From Anabaena sp. 4-3 (GTDB taxonomy: Bacteria; Cyanobacteriota; Cyanobacteriia; Cyanobacteriales; Nostocaceae): DNA of 49,015 bases. The notes beneath the pieces are model-generated. The model was not told where the DNA came from. It worked only from the letters and a program-made list of their open reading frames with translations, and searched no databases. Positions 8,698 through 17,627 of the stretch are shown here, one piece after another. A program made the position numbers and the translations under genes. Position 1 is the first letter of the stretch. Each line of letters begins with the position of its first letter. The stretch spans positions 80,834-129,848 of the forward strand of contig NZ_LUHJ01000035.1 of NCBI RefSeq assembly GCF_001597745.1, given 5' to 3'.

Positions 8698-10062
8698 ATG
8701 ACACTTCCAGATAGTCCCCAAATGCCAAAATTTATGCAGCTATGGCGGTGGATTTATCAACCACTGCAACTGATGGAAACATCTGGTAAAACTCATGGGG
8801 AGTGTTTTACTTTATGGCTAACTAACCAACAGCCAATGGTATTTCTCAGTAACCCCCAAGCAGTCCAAGAGATTTTTACCAAACCTTTAGAACAGATAGA
8901 TGCTAGAGGTTCAGCCCAAATTTTACAACCGTTGCTAGGGGATAACTCGTTACTATTACTTTCGGGTGAAACGCATCAACGCCAACGACGGTTGTTAACT
9001 CCCCCTTTTCATGGCGATCGCATGAAGGCTTACGGTGATATTATTACCAACATCACCAAAGATGTCATCAGTAATTGGCAACTGGGTACAGCTTTTTCGG
9101 TGCGTGATGCCATGCAAGAAATCACACTGCGAATAATTTTAAAAGCAGTGTTTGGACTCAATGAAGGTGAACGCTACACACAGTTACAAAAACGTTTGTG
9201 TTCTCTCTTAGAATTAAGTTCTTCTGCCTTGCGTTCCACTATATCATTTATCCCAGCATTGCGTGTAGATTTAGGTCGCTGGAGTCCTTGGGGGAATTTC
9301 TTACGTCAACGGGAAGAAATTGACAAACTACTGTATGCAGAAATCCAAGAACGCAGAGATAACCCAGACCCATCTCGTACCGATATTCTCTCTTTGATGA
9401 TGTCAGCACGTGATGAAAATGGCGAACCGATGACTGATGTAGAATTACGTGATGAATTAATGACTTTGTTAGTCGCAGGTCATGAAACTACAGCTTCTGC
9501 CTTGACTTGGGCTTTATACTGGATTCATCATCTACCCTCAGTGCGAGAACAACTATTAGCAGAGTTAGATAGTTTTCCCAATGCAGATTTCAATGACATT
9601 ACTCGCCTTCCTTATCTGACGGCGGTTTGTCAAGAAACACTCCGCATTTATCCCATCGCTATGATTACTATCCCGCGCATTGTTAAGTCACCTATAGAAA
9701 TTATGGGTCATCAATTTGAGCCGGGAACAATGTTATTAGGTTGCATTTATTTAATTCATCGTCGTCCAGATTTATATCCCCAACCTGAGCAATTTAAGCC
9801 AGAACGGTTTTTAGAAAAGCAATATTCAGTTTATGAATATCTACCTTTTGGTGGTGGTAGTCGGCGTTGTTTGGGTATGGCGTTTGCTTTGTTTGAAATG
9901 AAGTTGGTATTAGCAACGGTGTTGTCACATCTCGATTTGGCGTTGGTGGAGAATTATCCAGTTAAACCTATCCGTCGAGGTGTGACTTTAGCACCTTCTG
10001 GTGGTAGGTGGTTGATTGCAACTGGACAACGGCAAAATGTGAAAAGTCCGGTTGAGGTGTAG
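8698..10062 (+). CDS. Cytochrome P450, CYP110-like (second copy)
   Basis: Paralogue of the P450 at 111-1493, with the same soluble architecture. It has AGHETTASA in the I-helix, ETLR in the K-helix, and the heme loop FGGGSRRCLG with C391 as the iron ligand. The long near-identical block around MTLLVAGHETTA shows recent common ancestry. The frame also opens with TTG at 8692, but the ATG at 8698 is preferred, with AGAGG at 8684-8688; a stronger AGGAGG at 8668-8673 is too far away. It is transcribed divergently from the antiporter. The substrate is unknown. Confidence 0.92.
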   Translation: MTLPDSPQMPKFMQLWRWIYQPLQLMETSGKTHGECFTLWLTNQQPMVFLSNPQAVQEIFTKPLEQIDARGSAQILQPLLGDNSLLLLSGETHQRQRRLLTPPFHGDRMKAYGDIITNITKDVISNWQLGTAFSVRDAMQEITLRIILKAVFGLNEGERYTQLQKRLCSLLELSSSALRSTISFIPALRVDLGRWSPWGNFLRQREEIDKLLYAEIQERRDNPDPSRTDILSLMMSARDENGEPMTDVELRDELMTLLVAGHETTASALTWALYWIHHLPSVREQLLAELDSFPNADFNDITRLPYLTAVCQETLRIYPIAMITIPRIVKSPIEIMGHQFEPGTMLLGCIYLIHRRPDLYPQPEQFKPERFLEKQYSVYEYLPFGGGSRRCLGMAFALFEMKLVLATVLSHLDLALVENYPVKPIRRGVTLAPSGGRWLIATGQRQNVKSPVEV

Positions 10063-10136
10063 AATTTTTGTCGGGTGGGCATTGCTTACGTTGTTGGCTG
10101 TGCTTCGCCTGACGTTGAGTGAGATTTTTTGTGTAG

Positions 10137-10247
10137 TCATTTTTTTATTTTTTTTTAACGCAGAGGTACGCGGAGGGAACGCGGAGGAACGCAGAGGATT
10201 ATCATATCGACTCTCTGCGCCTCTGTGTGAGAATTCATATTACACAT
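10137..10247. repeat. CGCAGAGG-type palindromic repeat, copy A (flanks the desulfurase)
   Basis: A left part with repeated ACGCAGAGG/ACGCGGAGG units (10158-10198) is followed by a right part CTCTGCGCCTCTGTGTGAGA (from about 10213), its imperfect inverted complement, so the whole can fold into a long hairpin. A second copy in the same orientation lies at 11560-11693, on the other side of the cysteine desulfurase gene. Partial copies occur at 33163-33204 and 36074-36113. Confidence 0.78.
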
Positions 10248-10308
10248 TTTTACTGAGAATAAATGAGGAGTATCCAGAGGTGCTGTGAAAAGGGTTATTT
10301 TCAGTTTT

Positions 10309-10373
10309 GTAGGGTGCGTCAGACTGCTTAAATGTTGTCAATAAACTTATGGTTGATATCTGATGCACTCTAC
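10309..10373. repeat. GTAGGGTGCGTCAG repeat (copy 2)
   Basis: Left end GTAGGGTGCGTCAGAC and right end CTGATGCACTCTAC form imperfect inverted repeats 65 bp apart overall, the same spacing as copy 1. It lies just beyond the 3' end of the cysteine desulfurase gene. Confidence 0.7.
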
Positions 10374-10400
10374 TAATATGCCAGTTGCGTGAGTCTTGGC

Positions 10401-11558
10401 TTAGACAAGTTGATGAATTTTCTTGACTGCGCTGATTAATAGAGATGATGCTGTTTCAATTTCTGCTGGGGTTGTAAATTTACCAATGCTAATTCTTAAG
10501 GCTCCCTCGATGATATTCTCAGATAGATTCATCGCTTGTAAAACGTGAGATGGTGCAATCACTCCTGATGAACAAGCTGCACCTGTAGAAATAGCTAATT
10601 GGTGGCGAATTCTCGCAATTATGGCACTATTAGGAATGTTGGGGAGAGAAATATGCAAGTTACCTGATAAACGGTTGTTTAAGTCTCCGTTAACTACTAA
10701 GTCGGGAATTGCTGCTTGGAGTAGGTTTTGTAGTTGATCTCGCAAAATTGCGATCGCACTTTCATCTCCTTCCATTTCTAATTGTCTCAGTTTGCAAGCT
10801 TCCCCTAAACCCGCGATTCCGGGGACATTAAGTGTACCGGATCTGATACCCTGTTGTTGTCCACCACCGTAAATCATCGGTTGAATATCATAGCCTTTTT
10901 TCACTACTAATGCACCTACGCCTTTAGGTGCATAGATTTTATGTCCAGAAATAGCTAGATAGGTAATACCCCAGTCTTGAAAGTTTAGGGGAATTTTACC
11001 GATGGCTTGGGATGCATCACATAAGTAAGGTATATGGTAGGATGAGGCGATCGCCCCAATTTTTTCGCTTGGGTAAATTGTCCCGACTTCATTGTTAGCC
11101 GCCATCACACACAGCAAGGAAGCACCACCAGCGCAGACTTTTTCTAAATGTTCTAAATCAATCTGCGCTTGTTGGTTGACTTTTAACCAAATAATTTCTA
11201 CCAGTCCTTTTTTAGCTAATGCTTTACAGGTATCTAAAACCGCTTTGTGTTCCACTGGGGAAACTATGATTTTGGCGGGAGTTTGCTGTTGAGCAATATG
11301 TCCTTGAATTGCTAAGTTAATGCTTTCTGTCGCGCCAGATGTAAAGATAATTTCTTTGGGAGAAGCGTTGATTAATTCAGCTATTTGTTGACGGGCTTGT
11401 TTAACTGCTTGCGCTGCTGCATCTCCATAAATATGATCTACGCTATTAGCGTTACCAAAACCAGTGGTTATATAATATATGACTTTTTCTGCTACTCTGG
11501 GGTCAATGGGTGTGGTAGAATGGTAGTCAAGATAGATGAGTTTTTCTTGTTTAGTCAT
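10401..11558 (-). CDS. Cysteine desulfurase (NifS/IscS/DndA family), likely sulfur donor of the defence locus
   Basis: PLP enzyme that removes sulfur from cysteine as a protein persulfide. With the ATG at 11558 (385 aa) the PLP lysine is K207 in SGHKIYAPKG, and the persulfide cysteine is C329 in STGAACSSG, followed by a C-terminal LRISIGKFTT. The frame continues upstream to 11630, but only through repeat DNA, so 11558 is the start. It is the last gene of the one-strand defence locus. In phosphorothioation systems such an enzyme (DndA, SspA) feeds sulfur to the DndC/SspD protein. General Fe-S or tRNA-thiolation service is the main alternative. It is separated from the rest of the locus by a repeat element. 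Confidence 0.85.
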   Translation of the reverse strand: MTKQEKLIYLDYHSTTPIDPRVAEKVIYYITTGFGNANSVDHIYGDAAAQAVKQARQQIAELINASPKEIIFTSGATESINLAIQGHIAQQQTPAKIIVSPVEHKAVLDTCKALAKKGLVEIIWLKVNQQAQIDLEHLEKVCAGGASLLCVMAANNEVGTIYPSEKIGAIASSYHIPYLCDASQAIGKIPLNFQDWGITYLAISGHKIYAPKGVGALVVKKGYDIQPMIYGGGQQQGIRSGTLNVPGIAGLGEACKLRQLEMEGDESAIAILRDQLQNLLQAAIPDLVVNGDLNNRLSGNLHISLPNIPNSAIIARIRHQLAISTGAACSSGVIAPSHVLQAMNLSENIIEGALRISIGKFTTPAEIETASSLLISAVKKIHQLV

Positions 11559-11559
11559 T

Positions 11560-11693
11560 TTTCTTTTTTTAAACGCAGAGGCACGCTGAGGCAACGCGGA
11601 GGAACGCAGAGTTTTTTTTGAGTTTATCAAAATGTATTATAAACACTCCTGAAATTCTCTGCGTCTCTGCGTGAGAATTAATATCACTCATTC
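11560..11693. repeat. CGCAGAGG-type palindromic repeat, copy B
   Basis: Same orientation and design as copy A: CGCAGAGG-type units at 11573-11611, a central spacer, then CTCTGCGTCTCTGCGTGAGA at about 11657-11676. It fills the whole gap between the GHKL ATPase gene and the desulfurase gene and reaches the GHKL stop codon at 11684-11686. Confidence 0.78.
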
Positions 11694-13510
11694 TCTAAGA
11701 ATCTTCTGGCGACTCTCCCCCAATCAATGCGAGTATCTTGAGCATTATCTTTGAGTTTACCATCTGGTTGTTCATCCTCGTATCTTGCCCATGCCATTAG
11801 TAGTAGTTTTAGTCCATCTAATGAGTTCATCAACCGTGAACGTAAAGCATCTATATCGGCTTGATCTACATCTTCTTCTAGTATTTCTACTAAGTTTTGA
11901 TAAGCGGGATGATTAGTATTTAAGGTGACAATAATTGCTCCACCTCTCGGTTTAACTGAGAAGAAGGCCGGAGTATCTAGAGGTGCTTCAGCGAAGGTAT
12001 ATTTTAAGCCATCATCTACTGTGGTAGCTGCTAATAATTCGGCTTTAGTTTCTGTAACGCCTTCTTCTTTTAATGTTTCTTTAATGGCTTGTTTTCTTTC
12101 TTGTTTGGGTAATTCTTCGTCTGCATCACTTTTACCTTTGTAACCCTGAGATTTCCTTTCTTGAGTCACAGTTGTAGCTACTTTTTCGGGTTTATACGGG
12201 TCGTGTATATGGCGTTTTTCTGTGGTGCGAGTGCCTTTTGTCTGGGCTTTGATTAAGCGACGAATCAGACTGAGTTGGCTTTTAATTTTATAAGCTAATT
12301 CTAATAAAGGTAGTTTTGGATCTTCATCTTGAAGTAATTCTTCTTTTAGTTGCGAGACTGTTTTTCCTTCTTCTAATAAAGATTCGATATTTAATTGTAA
12401 AATCTCGCCAAAATTTCGGGCTGATTGTTTGTTATTTGTCACTCCAAAAATATCATCAAGTGATGGCGGAAATTCTACTTCAATCCCCCACCAACGTTCT
12501 GTAGGGTCGTAATTATTGACTAGGTTTTGGTCTAATTCTAATTCTCTTCCAGCACGCACTACAGAAACACCTACGTTTTTGGCTGCGTGTTGTCCATGTG
12601 GCAAACTGCCGGGATTTTTTCCGGGTTCGGCTTGACGGGCTTCTTCTTTGGCGTAAGAAAATCGCACTTTTACATCATGTTCTTTGTCTTTAAAGTTAAT
12701 AGTATAAATAGCTTCGTAGGATGTATCTCCCTCCCAAGGTCGGAACATTGCCTGATTATTAAATGGTTGCGGACATGAAGTTTTTTCCATGAGATAACCA
12801 GGGTCATTGGGTAGGGCATATTTTTCTAGAATTATGTTATATAAAGCATCTACATCAAATGCTACCATGCGAATTTTGACTCGACCGATATTAATAAATT
12901 TGCGGTACATTCTCCCAATCACAAATTCCGAATTATCAATAATTGCTTTCCCGGTTCGCCAAATACAACGGTCTATTTTTGACCAAACTACTAATGTGCC
13001 ACTGTCACCAAAATTTTGACCGATTTTTGTCCAAATCATCGGCATTGGTTTAGCTGTGGGTTCTGGTACTTCGGTCATCTGACGATTGTTGATTTCTTCT
13101 AAGTCTAGATAACTATGCAGTGCATTTTCTATACCATTTTGCCATGACCACACATCAACTCGTTGAGATTGGGAAATCGAGGAAGATGGTAAACCCATTC
13201 CAAAACGACCAATTCCAATGTGTTTATCTGGATTTAAATATGTACCATTGCCAAATTGCAGGGCTAGACGCAAAACGTTAGCATCCATACCACAACCATT
13301 ATCTAACACTGCTATCTGTTCAATGCGCGATCGCCTTCTTCCTTCTACTTGTTGTTTTCCTTCACCACACAATAACTCTACCTGTGATGCACCAGCTTGA
13401 ATTGCATTATCCATTAGTTCGGCGATCGCATAGGCGGCGTTTTTATAGCCGTTATCCCGCATTGCTTGCACTGCCAGGTGAGTCGGTACGATGTCATGGG
13501 CGTTATTCAT
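11684..13510 (-). CDS. GHKL-type ATPase of the defence locus
   Basis: 608 residues. The N-terminal ATPase of the Hsp90/MutL/MORC fold shows the N-box ELMDNAIQAG (31-40, with E31 and N35), DNGCGM (70-75) and the lid motif GRFGMGLPSSS (101-111). The middle and C-terminus are charged and not recognised; there is a Lys/Glu-rich linker near residues 430-500. Its ATG overlaps the helicase stop by 8 bp, so translation is coupled and the two proteins probably work together. Related GHKL proteins appear in several bacterial defence systems, where ATP binding is thought to drive dimerisation of an effector. The effector activity of this protein cannot be seen from sequence. Confidence 0.85.
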   Translation of the reverse strand: MNNAHDIVPTHLAVQAMRDNGYKNAAYAIAELMDNAIQAGASQVELLCGEGKQQVEGRRRSRIEQIAVLDNGCGMDANVLRLALQFGNGTYLNPDKHIGIGRFGMGLPSSSISQSQRVDVWSWQNGIENALHSYLDLEEINNRQMTEVPEPTAKPMPMIWTKIGQNFGDSGTLVVWSKIDRCIWRTGKAIIDNSEFVIGRMYRKFINIGRVKIRMVAFDVDALYNIILEKYALPNDPGYLMEKTSCPQPFNNQAMFRPWEGDTSYEAIYTINFKDKEHDVKVRFSYAKEEARQAEPGKNPGSLPHGQHAAKNVGVSVVRAGRELELDQNLVNNYDPTERWWGIEVEFPPSLDDIFGVTNNKQSARNFGEILQLNIESLLEEGKTVSQLKEELLQDEDPKLPLLELAYKIKSQLSLIRRLIKAQTKGTRTTEKRHIHDPYKPEKVATTVTQERKSQGYKGKSDADEELPKQERKQAIKETLKEEGVTETKAELLAATTVDDGLKYTFAEAPLDTPAFFSVKPRGGAIIVTLNTNHPAYQNLVEILEEDVDQADIDALRSRLMNSLDGLKLLLMAWARYEDEQPDGKLKDNAQDTRIDWGRVARRFLENE

Positions 13511-15125
13511 GGGTTTTCCTCCAAACGTCTTCCCAATTGTGAAAGGCTGATGCTACTGAATCAAAACCCGGTAGTTGACTATCTACAACCGTGACAATTT
13601 CGGCGGTAGCATTACCCCCAGCTTTGAGTCCGCGAATCGCGCGTCCTACCATTTGGCTGTAGAGAACAAGGGATTTAGTAGGACGGGCGATAACGGCTGC
13701 ACTGGTTTTTGGTGCGTCGAATCCAGTGGTTAAAACGCCGTAATTACATAAAATCTTGGTTTGCGGTTGTTCGTCTTTAAAACTTTGAATTATACTTTCT
13801 CTTTCTGATTTGGGGGTATCTCCTGTCACCGCATCAGCATTCAACCCCCGGAAACGCAAAATTGCAGCAATGAGTCGCGTGTGTTCAACGCAGGTATTAA
13901 ACACGATAATCCGTTGATGATGTTGGGCGAGTGCTTCTAGTTCTAGAATAATGCGGAGGTTGCGTTGTTCGTCTGCTGCTAACCGATTGAGGATATATTG
14001 AGGTATTTCTAATTCTGTATTAATCCGATTCAAGTCTTGGGGAGTTAGTTCAATCCCAGTTTCATAAAATAAGGAACGATAATTAACTTTAGCTAGGTAT
14101 TGTTGATCAACGAGATAATCAATTGGGTTGTCATAACCTGGTATTTCCAAAGTAACTTTTTGCCGGGCGAAAAATTTAGCTAGTTGTGCATCGGTGTTAA
14201 TATCAGCCCAAGTCCTTCCGGGTGTGGCGGTTAAACCTAATAAGGCGGTTTTTTCGTAGGGTATAACTAAAGCATCTAAGACGAGTTTATAGGTTTCGGC
14301 TACTGCTTGATGGGCTTCATCGATAATTACCAATGAACAACGCACACCCAATTGATTAATAAAGTGAATACTCTTTTTAGTGGCGTGATAAACTTTCGCT
14401 AATCCTGCTACTACTAAGCCATCTTGGGCTTGTGCTAAGTCTAACTCATGGCTACCCCAAAAGCGATAGACTGAGATGGTGCGATCGCCTAAACTATCCC
14501 ATGCTTTTTGAAATTCTGTAACGGCTTGTTCACAAAGTTCTTCACTATATGCTAACCAAATTACTAAAGTAGGTTCATTGTTTCTCAGGTGGTCTGCAAT
14601 GATATTCATTGCTGTACGGGTTTTACCTGCACCTGTAGGAAGATGAAGAAGCACACGACGAGGTTCTTTACTAAGATAGTTTTTAACTTGTTTAACTGCG
14701 TGGCGTTGGTGTGTAAATAAAGGATATTTGGGAGTATTTTCAATAATTGTCGGTGTTGCAATTGTATTCTGATTTCTAGAGTTAAGGGGTATTTCAAAAA
14801 AGTTAAAGAGATATTTTTTACTTTCTGAAACACCGCTTATTTTAATTTTTTTTAATGCCTGATATGGGTCTTGATTTACAGGTGCTTCTAATACAACTGC
14901 GAGTATTTTTGCTTGTTCTGGGCTAATTAAATCAAATAATAAATCTCGCTTTTCTTTAGATAACAATAGTTCTTCTGGTGTATGAAGGGTTAAGAGAATT
15001 TCTCTGAGTTTACTGGGATGAGCTAAATTAGGTTCTAAGAGTTTAAGCAACTGAAAAGTTGCACTACCCAAAAGTTGTTGTAGTGTTTCTTCATCTGCCT
15101 TTGATAGTAAATCATTGAAATTCAA
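13503..15125 (-). CDS. SF2 DEAH-box helicase of the defence locus
   Basis: 540 residues. After a 130-residue N-terminal region of unknown fold come a Q-like HQRHAVKQV, Walker A PTGAGKTR (163-170), DEAH (269-272), LTATPGR (298-304) and the motif VI segment QMVGRAIRG (491-499). This is the helicase-ATPase core of the UvrB/RecG/type I and III restriction-subunit kind. No nuclease motif is apparent. It begins 45 bp after the DGQHR gene and overlaps the GHKL gene by 8 bp, so the three are most likely one translational unit. Probable role: DNA translocation or unwinding during restriction of invading DNA (inference). Confidence 0.88.
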   Translation of the reverse strand: MNFNDLLSKADEETLQQLLGSATFQLLKLLEPNLAHPSKLREILLTLHTPEELLLSKEKRDLLFDLISPEQAKILAVVLEAPVNQDPYQALKKIKISGVSESKKYLFNFFEIPLNSRNQNTIATPTIIENTPKYPLFTHQRHAVKQVKNYLSKEPRRVLLHLPTGAGKTRTAMNIIADHLRNNEPTLVIWLAYSEELCEQAVTEFQKAWDSLGDRTISVYRFWGSHELDLAQAQDGLVVAGLAKVYHATKKSIHFINQLGVRCSLVIIDEAHQAVAETYKLVLDALVIPYEKTALLGLTATPGRTWADINTDAQLAKFFARQKVTLEIPGYDNPIDYLVDQQYLAKVNYRSLFYETGIELTPQDLNRINTELEIPQYILNRLAADEQRNLRIILELEALAQHHQRIIVFNTCVEHTRLIAAILRFRGLNADAVTGDTPKSERESIIQSFKDEQPQTKILCNYGVLTTGFDAPKTSAAVIARPTKSLVLYSQMVGRAIRGLKAGGNATAEIVTVVDSQLPGFDSVASAFHNWEDVWRKTHE

Positions 15126-15170
15126 TTAACACCTTTCATTTTTTATTAATCTAGAAATGCTTTACCCTTA

Positions 15171-16511
15171 TTAGGTTTCTATTAATTCACTTTCTTCTGT
15201 TTCATACAAACTATTATTATAATTACCAACCCATTCTATAGGTGATAGCAAAGAGGCTTTTTGATCCTCAATTGTATCACGATATTTTTGCTTCAAATCT
15301 CGCACTTTAGTCTTGATTTTTAATCCTAGAGAATGACTGATAATGGATGCTAACAATTGTCTTTCAAACTTAGTACCCATAATTTTCTGCGTTGAAGGAT
15401 TCCAAATAACTCGAACCCAAGGAGAGCCATCAATATTCATAGTTACATTAGCCATAATTGCTTCAATTGTGTCTTCCATTGATTTCCCTTGAATTAAAGC
15501 TAATTTAATTACTTCAGCAATAATAAATTGACCTATAGGACGAGCAAAAACATTTCCTCCTGATATCGGCTTTCCAGCATCATCTAAAACTAGCATTCCG
15601 TCCGAGTCGATACGCTTACGAATATCACCAGGCTTTTTTCTTCCTTTTAAAATAGATTCAAACCCAGGACATTTTTCTAGCATTAGCATCCAAAGATTTT
15701 CTAAAAAATTATAGTAAGCATCAAGCTCATCATTAGAAGCTCTGAATTGCTTAAAGTTTTTATCAATCTCTAGACCACCATTATAAGCACTAAGCAAAAT
15801 TTCATTAGTTTCATAAAAAGCAGCAAGCGTGGTAATATAAGGGTCATGCGATTTAGCTGGGTTTATTTGCTTAGAACCTAAGCTAGTTAAAACTAATCCC
15901 TTAAGAACTTCATTTTCTTTAACTAATCTGCGAGTAATAATAGCTACACTATCATCTTCGTCAATAGCAATATTAACGCCTGATGATGTAGGTTTCGCCC
16001 GACGATTAAGTGTAGAAAATAACCTTCTTGTTCGCTCTAAACCTTCTTTTGTTTGCTCATGTTTAAGAATAATTACACTAATTTCTTCCTGAGCGAGGTC
16101 TGGATTTTTAGCAATCGCTTCTTGTATTGACTTGAGTCTATGCTGACCATCTAAAGCATAGTAAATTTGGCTACCGTCAAAACGTAGTAAACCAAAACCA
16201 TAGCTAGCTCGATCTCTGTCATCTATTAATTGATGTTCAGCTACTCGAACTGTTGAAAATTCTGGATCTCCCCCATAAACAGCTACAACTAATGCTCCAT
16301 AAAATCGCTGAGGTTCATTTAAAAGATAAGGAACCATCTCTTTTTTAACTCGATCCTGTATTTCTCTTTGAATTAACTCATCTAAATCTTTGTTGACATG
16401 AATTTCTTCTGCAAGCCGGCATTCACGAGCAATTTTACCAAGCTTCATAACTGTTACATAATATTGCCAATCACCCATACGAGCTTTTAATGCGGGAACA
16501 TAATCTGCCAT
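15171..16511 (-). CDS. DGQHR-domain (DndB-like) protein
   Basis: 446 residues with the diagnostic motif DGQHR at 121-125, preceded by a region (FYGALVVAVYGG, YGFGLLRFDG) characteristic of the DGQHR family. DndB, the best known member, regulates dnd modification genes and affects phosphorothioate frequency; many other members occur in defence islands without known function. This protein is longer than typical DndB. The start is supported by AGGAGA seven bases before the ATG. A 315-bp AT-rich gap lies upstream, so this gene probably begins a second transcript (DGQHR-helicase-GHKL) of the locus. Confidence 0.85.
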   Translation of the reverse strand: MADYVPALKARMGDWQYYVTVMKLGKIARECRLAEEIHVNKDLDELIQREIQDRVKKEMVPYLLNEPQRFYGALVVAVYGGDPEFSTVRVAEHQLIDDRDRASYGFGLLRFDGSQIYYALDGQHRLKSIQEAIAKNPDLAQEEISVIILKHEQTKEGLERTRRLFSTLNRRAKPTSSGVNIAIDEDDSVAIITRRLVKENEVLKGLVLTSLGSKQINPAKSHDPYITTLAAFYETNEILLSAYNGGLEIDKNFKQFRASNDELDAYYNFLENLWMLMLEKCPGFESILKGRKKPGDIRKRIDSDGMLVLDDAGKPISGGNVFARPIGQFIIAEVIKLALIQGKSMEDTIEAIMANVTMNIDGSPWVRVIWNPSTQKIMGTKFERQLLASIISHSLGLKIKTKVRDLKQKYRDTIEDQKASLLSPIEWVGNYNNSLYETEESELIET

Positions 16512-16826
16512 TATTTTTCTCCTATTTGGAAGTAGTAATTAGTCGAAAGCTATTCCCCAGAAACTTTTATTGGAAGCGAGGTTTAAAACTCATCAAGATA
16601 TCCTTCTATACTGCATAAACATAAATTTTGATAATTATTAGCAACTAAAAAATAGCTAAATACAGCATTTATTGAAAAAATACTAATTTTGTACTGAACT
16701 TAATATATTTCCCGTGGAAAACATTTTTTTACAGTTTAAGCTACTCTAAACTATCACCTATAATTGTTATTAATAATTTTTTATTAAATACTATGTTTGC
16801 CATTTAAATTCACTATAAAAATCAAA
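16512..16826. promoter_or_regulatory. AT-rich gap inside the defence locus, probable promoter region
   Basis: 315 bp without a supported gene, noticeably richer in A and T than its neighbours, between the PAPS-reductase-like gene and the DGQHR gene. Other junctions in the locus are tight, so this gap likely carries the promoter of the DGQHR-helicase-GHKL unit. No specific box or operator was identified. Confidence 0.4.
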
Positions 16827-17627
16827 CTATAAATAACACATTAAACAAGGTAATTCATCATCTTCTTGTCCTAAAATCTTTTCTAATGATTCATATAAAG
16901 GACGATTAGGAGCAGCCTTTTGTTCTTTAGCCATTGACTTCTCATGTTGAGCAATAATTTCATCTTTACGTGCTAGAAGTTGCAATAAACTTTCCCCATC
17001 TGTCCAGGTATAGGTACGCCCATCAGCATGATTAGTTTCATACTCAACAGCCTTTTGAAATAAATCAGGATGTTCCTGCGCTAACATTACCCATTCATAC
17101 TTGCGTTGGAAGAAACAGAAAAAACACCCAGAGCGACTGCGCCAGCGATAATAGTCAGGGAGTCCAATTCCACTTTCTTCTAAAAGCCGAATAATATCAG
17201 CCTTAACTAAACCCCTTTCTTTAAAGGGAAACACGGGTTTAATATTAGGTTTAGTGGAGATATACCCATCACGGTTTTCATCAGCACGAATGCCAATGTA
17301 ACTAATAGCTTCATCATCTCCCACAAAATCCTCTAAAGGCTTAATTTTCATCTTGGCGGTACACCAACGCCTTTGGGGTGAAGGTAATAAACCGTCATGA
17401 ATCGCTAGCCAATAGTCAAAGCCTCGTGTTTCACTGAGATAATGAATTTTAATCCCTAAACGTGCTTTAATCCGGTCAAGGTATTCGTAAGTCTCCGGTA
17501 ATTCTTTATGGGTATCACAAAAAAAGTATTCCATCTCTGGAATTTCCTTATGCAGTAATACCGCTAAAGCTGTGCTATCCTTTCCCCCAGACAGCCCTAA
17601 AATGTGTCTAACTTTGCTCTCTACCAT
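16827..17627 (-). CDS. sspD: PAPS-reductase/ATP-pyrophosphatase family protein, SspD/DndC-like
   Basis: 266 residues. The N-terminal PP-loop LSGGKDSTAL (12-21) binds ATP, as in CysH, DndC and thiouridylases. Cysteines are C89 in RRWCTAKMKI, C168 and C171 in SGCFFCFF, and C261/C264 at the C-terminus; the first three are plausible Fe-S or sulfur-handling residues. Known relatives DndC and SspD use ATP to activate DNA before sulfur insertion. Between a large ATPase (with a DUF4007 protein before it) and a DndB-like gene, an SspD role is favoured over sulfate assimilation. A phage-type PAPS reductase is the alternative. The ATG at 17627 has AAGG directly before it. Confidence 0.78.
   Translation of the reverse strand: MVESKVRHILGLSGGKDSTALAVLLHKEIPEMEYFFCDTHKELPETYEYLDRIKARLGIKIHYLSETRGFDYWLAIHDGLLPSPQRRWCTAKMKIKPLEDFVGDDEAISYIGIRADENRDGYISTKPNIKPVFPFKERGLVKADIIRLLEESGIGLPDYYRWRSRSGCFFCFFQRKYEWVMLAQEHPDLFQKAVEYETNHADGRTYTWTDGESLLQLLARKDEIIAQHEKSMAKEQKAAPNRPLYESLEKILGQEDDELPCLMCYL

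Larger units (their letters stand above)
10063..10400. other. Intergenic region filled with dispersed repeats
   Basis: This gap holds a partial copy of the TTGCACCATTCTC/AATGCCCACCC family (about 10063-10115, reverse orientation), a full copy of the CGCAGAGG palindromic repeat (10137-10247) and a copy of the GTAGGGTGCGTCAG element (10309-10373). Frames open across it are products of the repeats and I see no gene. Confidence 0.75.

Noticed and set aside
10052-10288. 78-codon open frame after the second P450
   Set aside because: It runs through dispersed repeats (CGCAGAGG and AATGCCCACCC types) and has no protein-like features.
11385-11621. Plus-strand frame opposite the desulfurase start
   Set aside because: Antisense shadow of a well-supported gene and of the repeat next to it.
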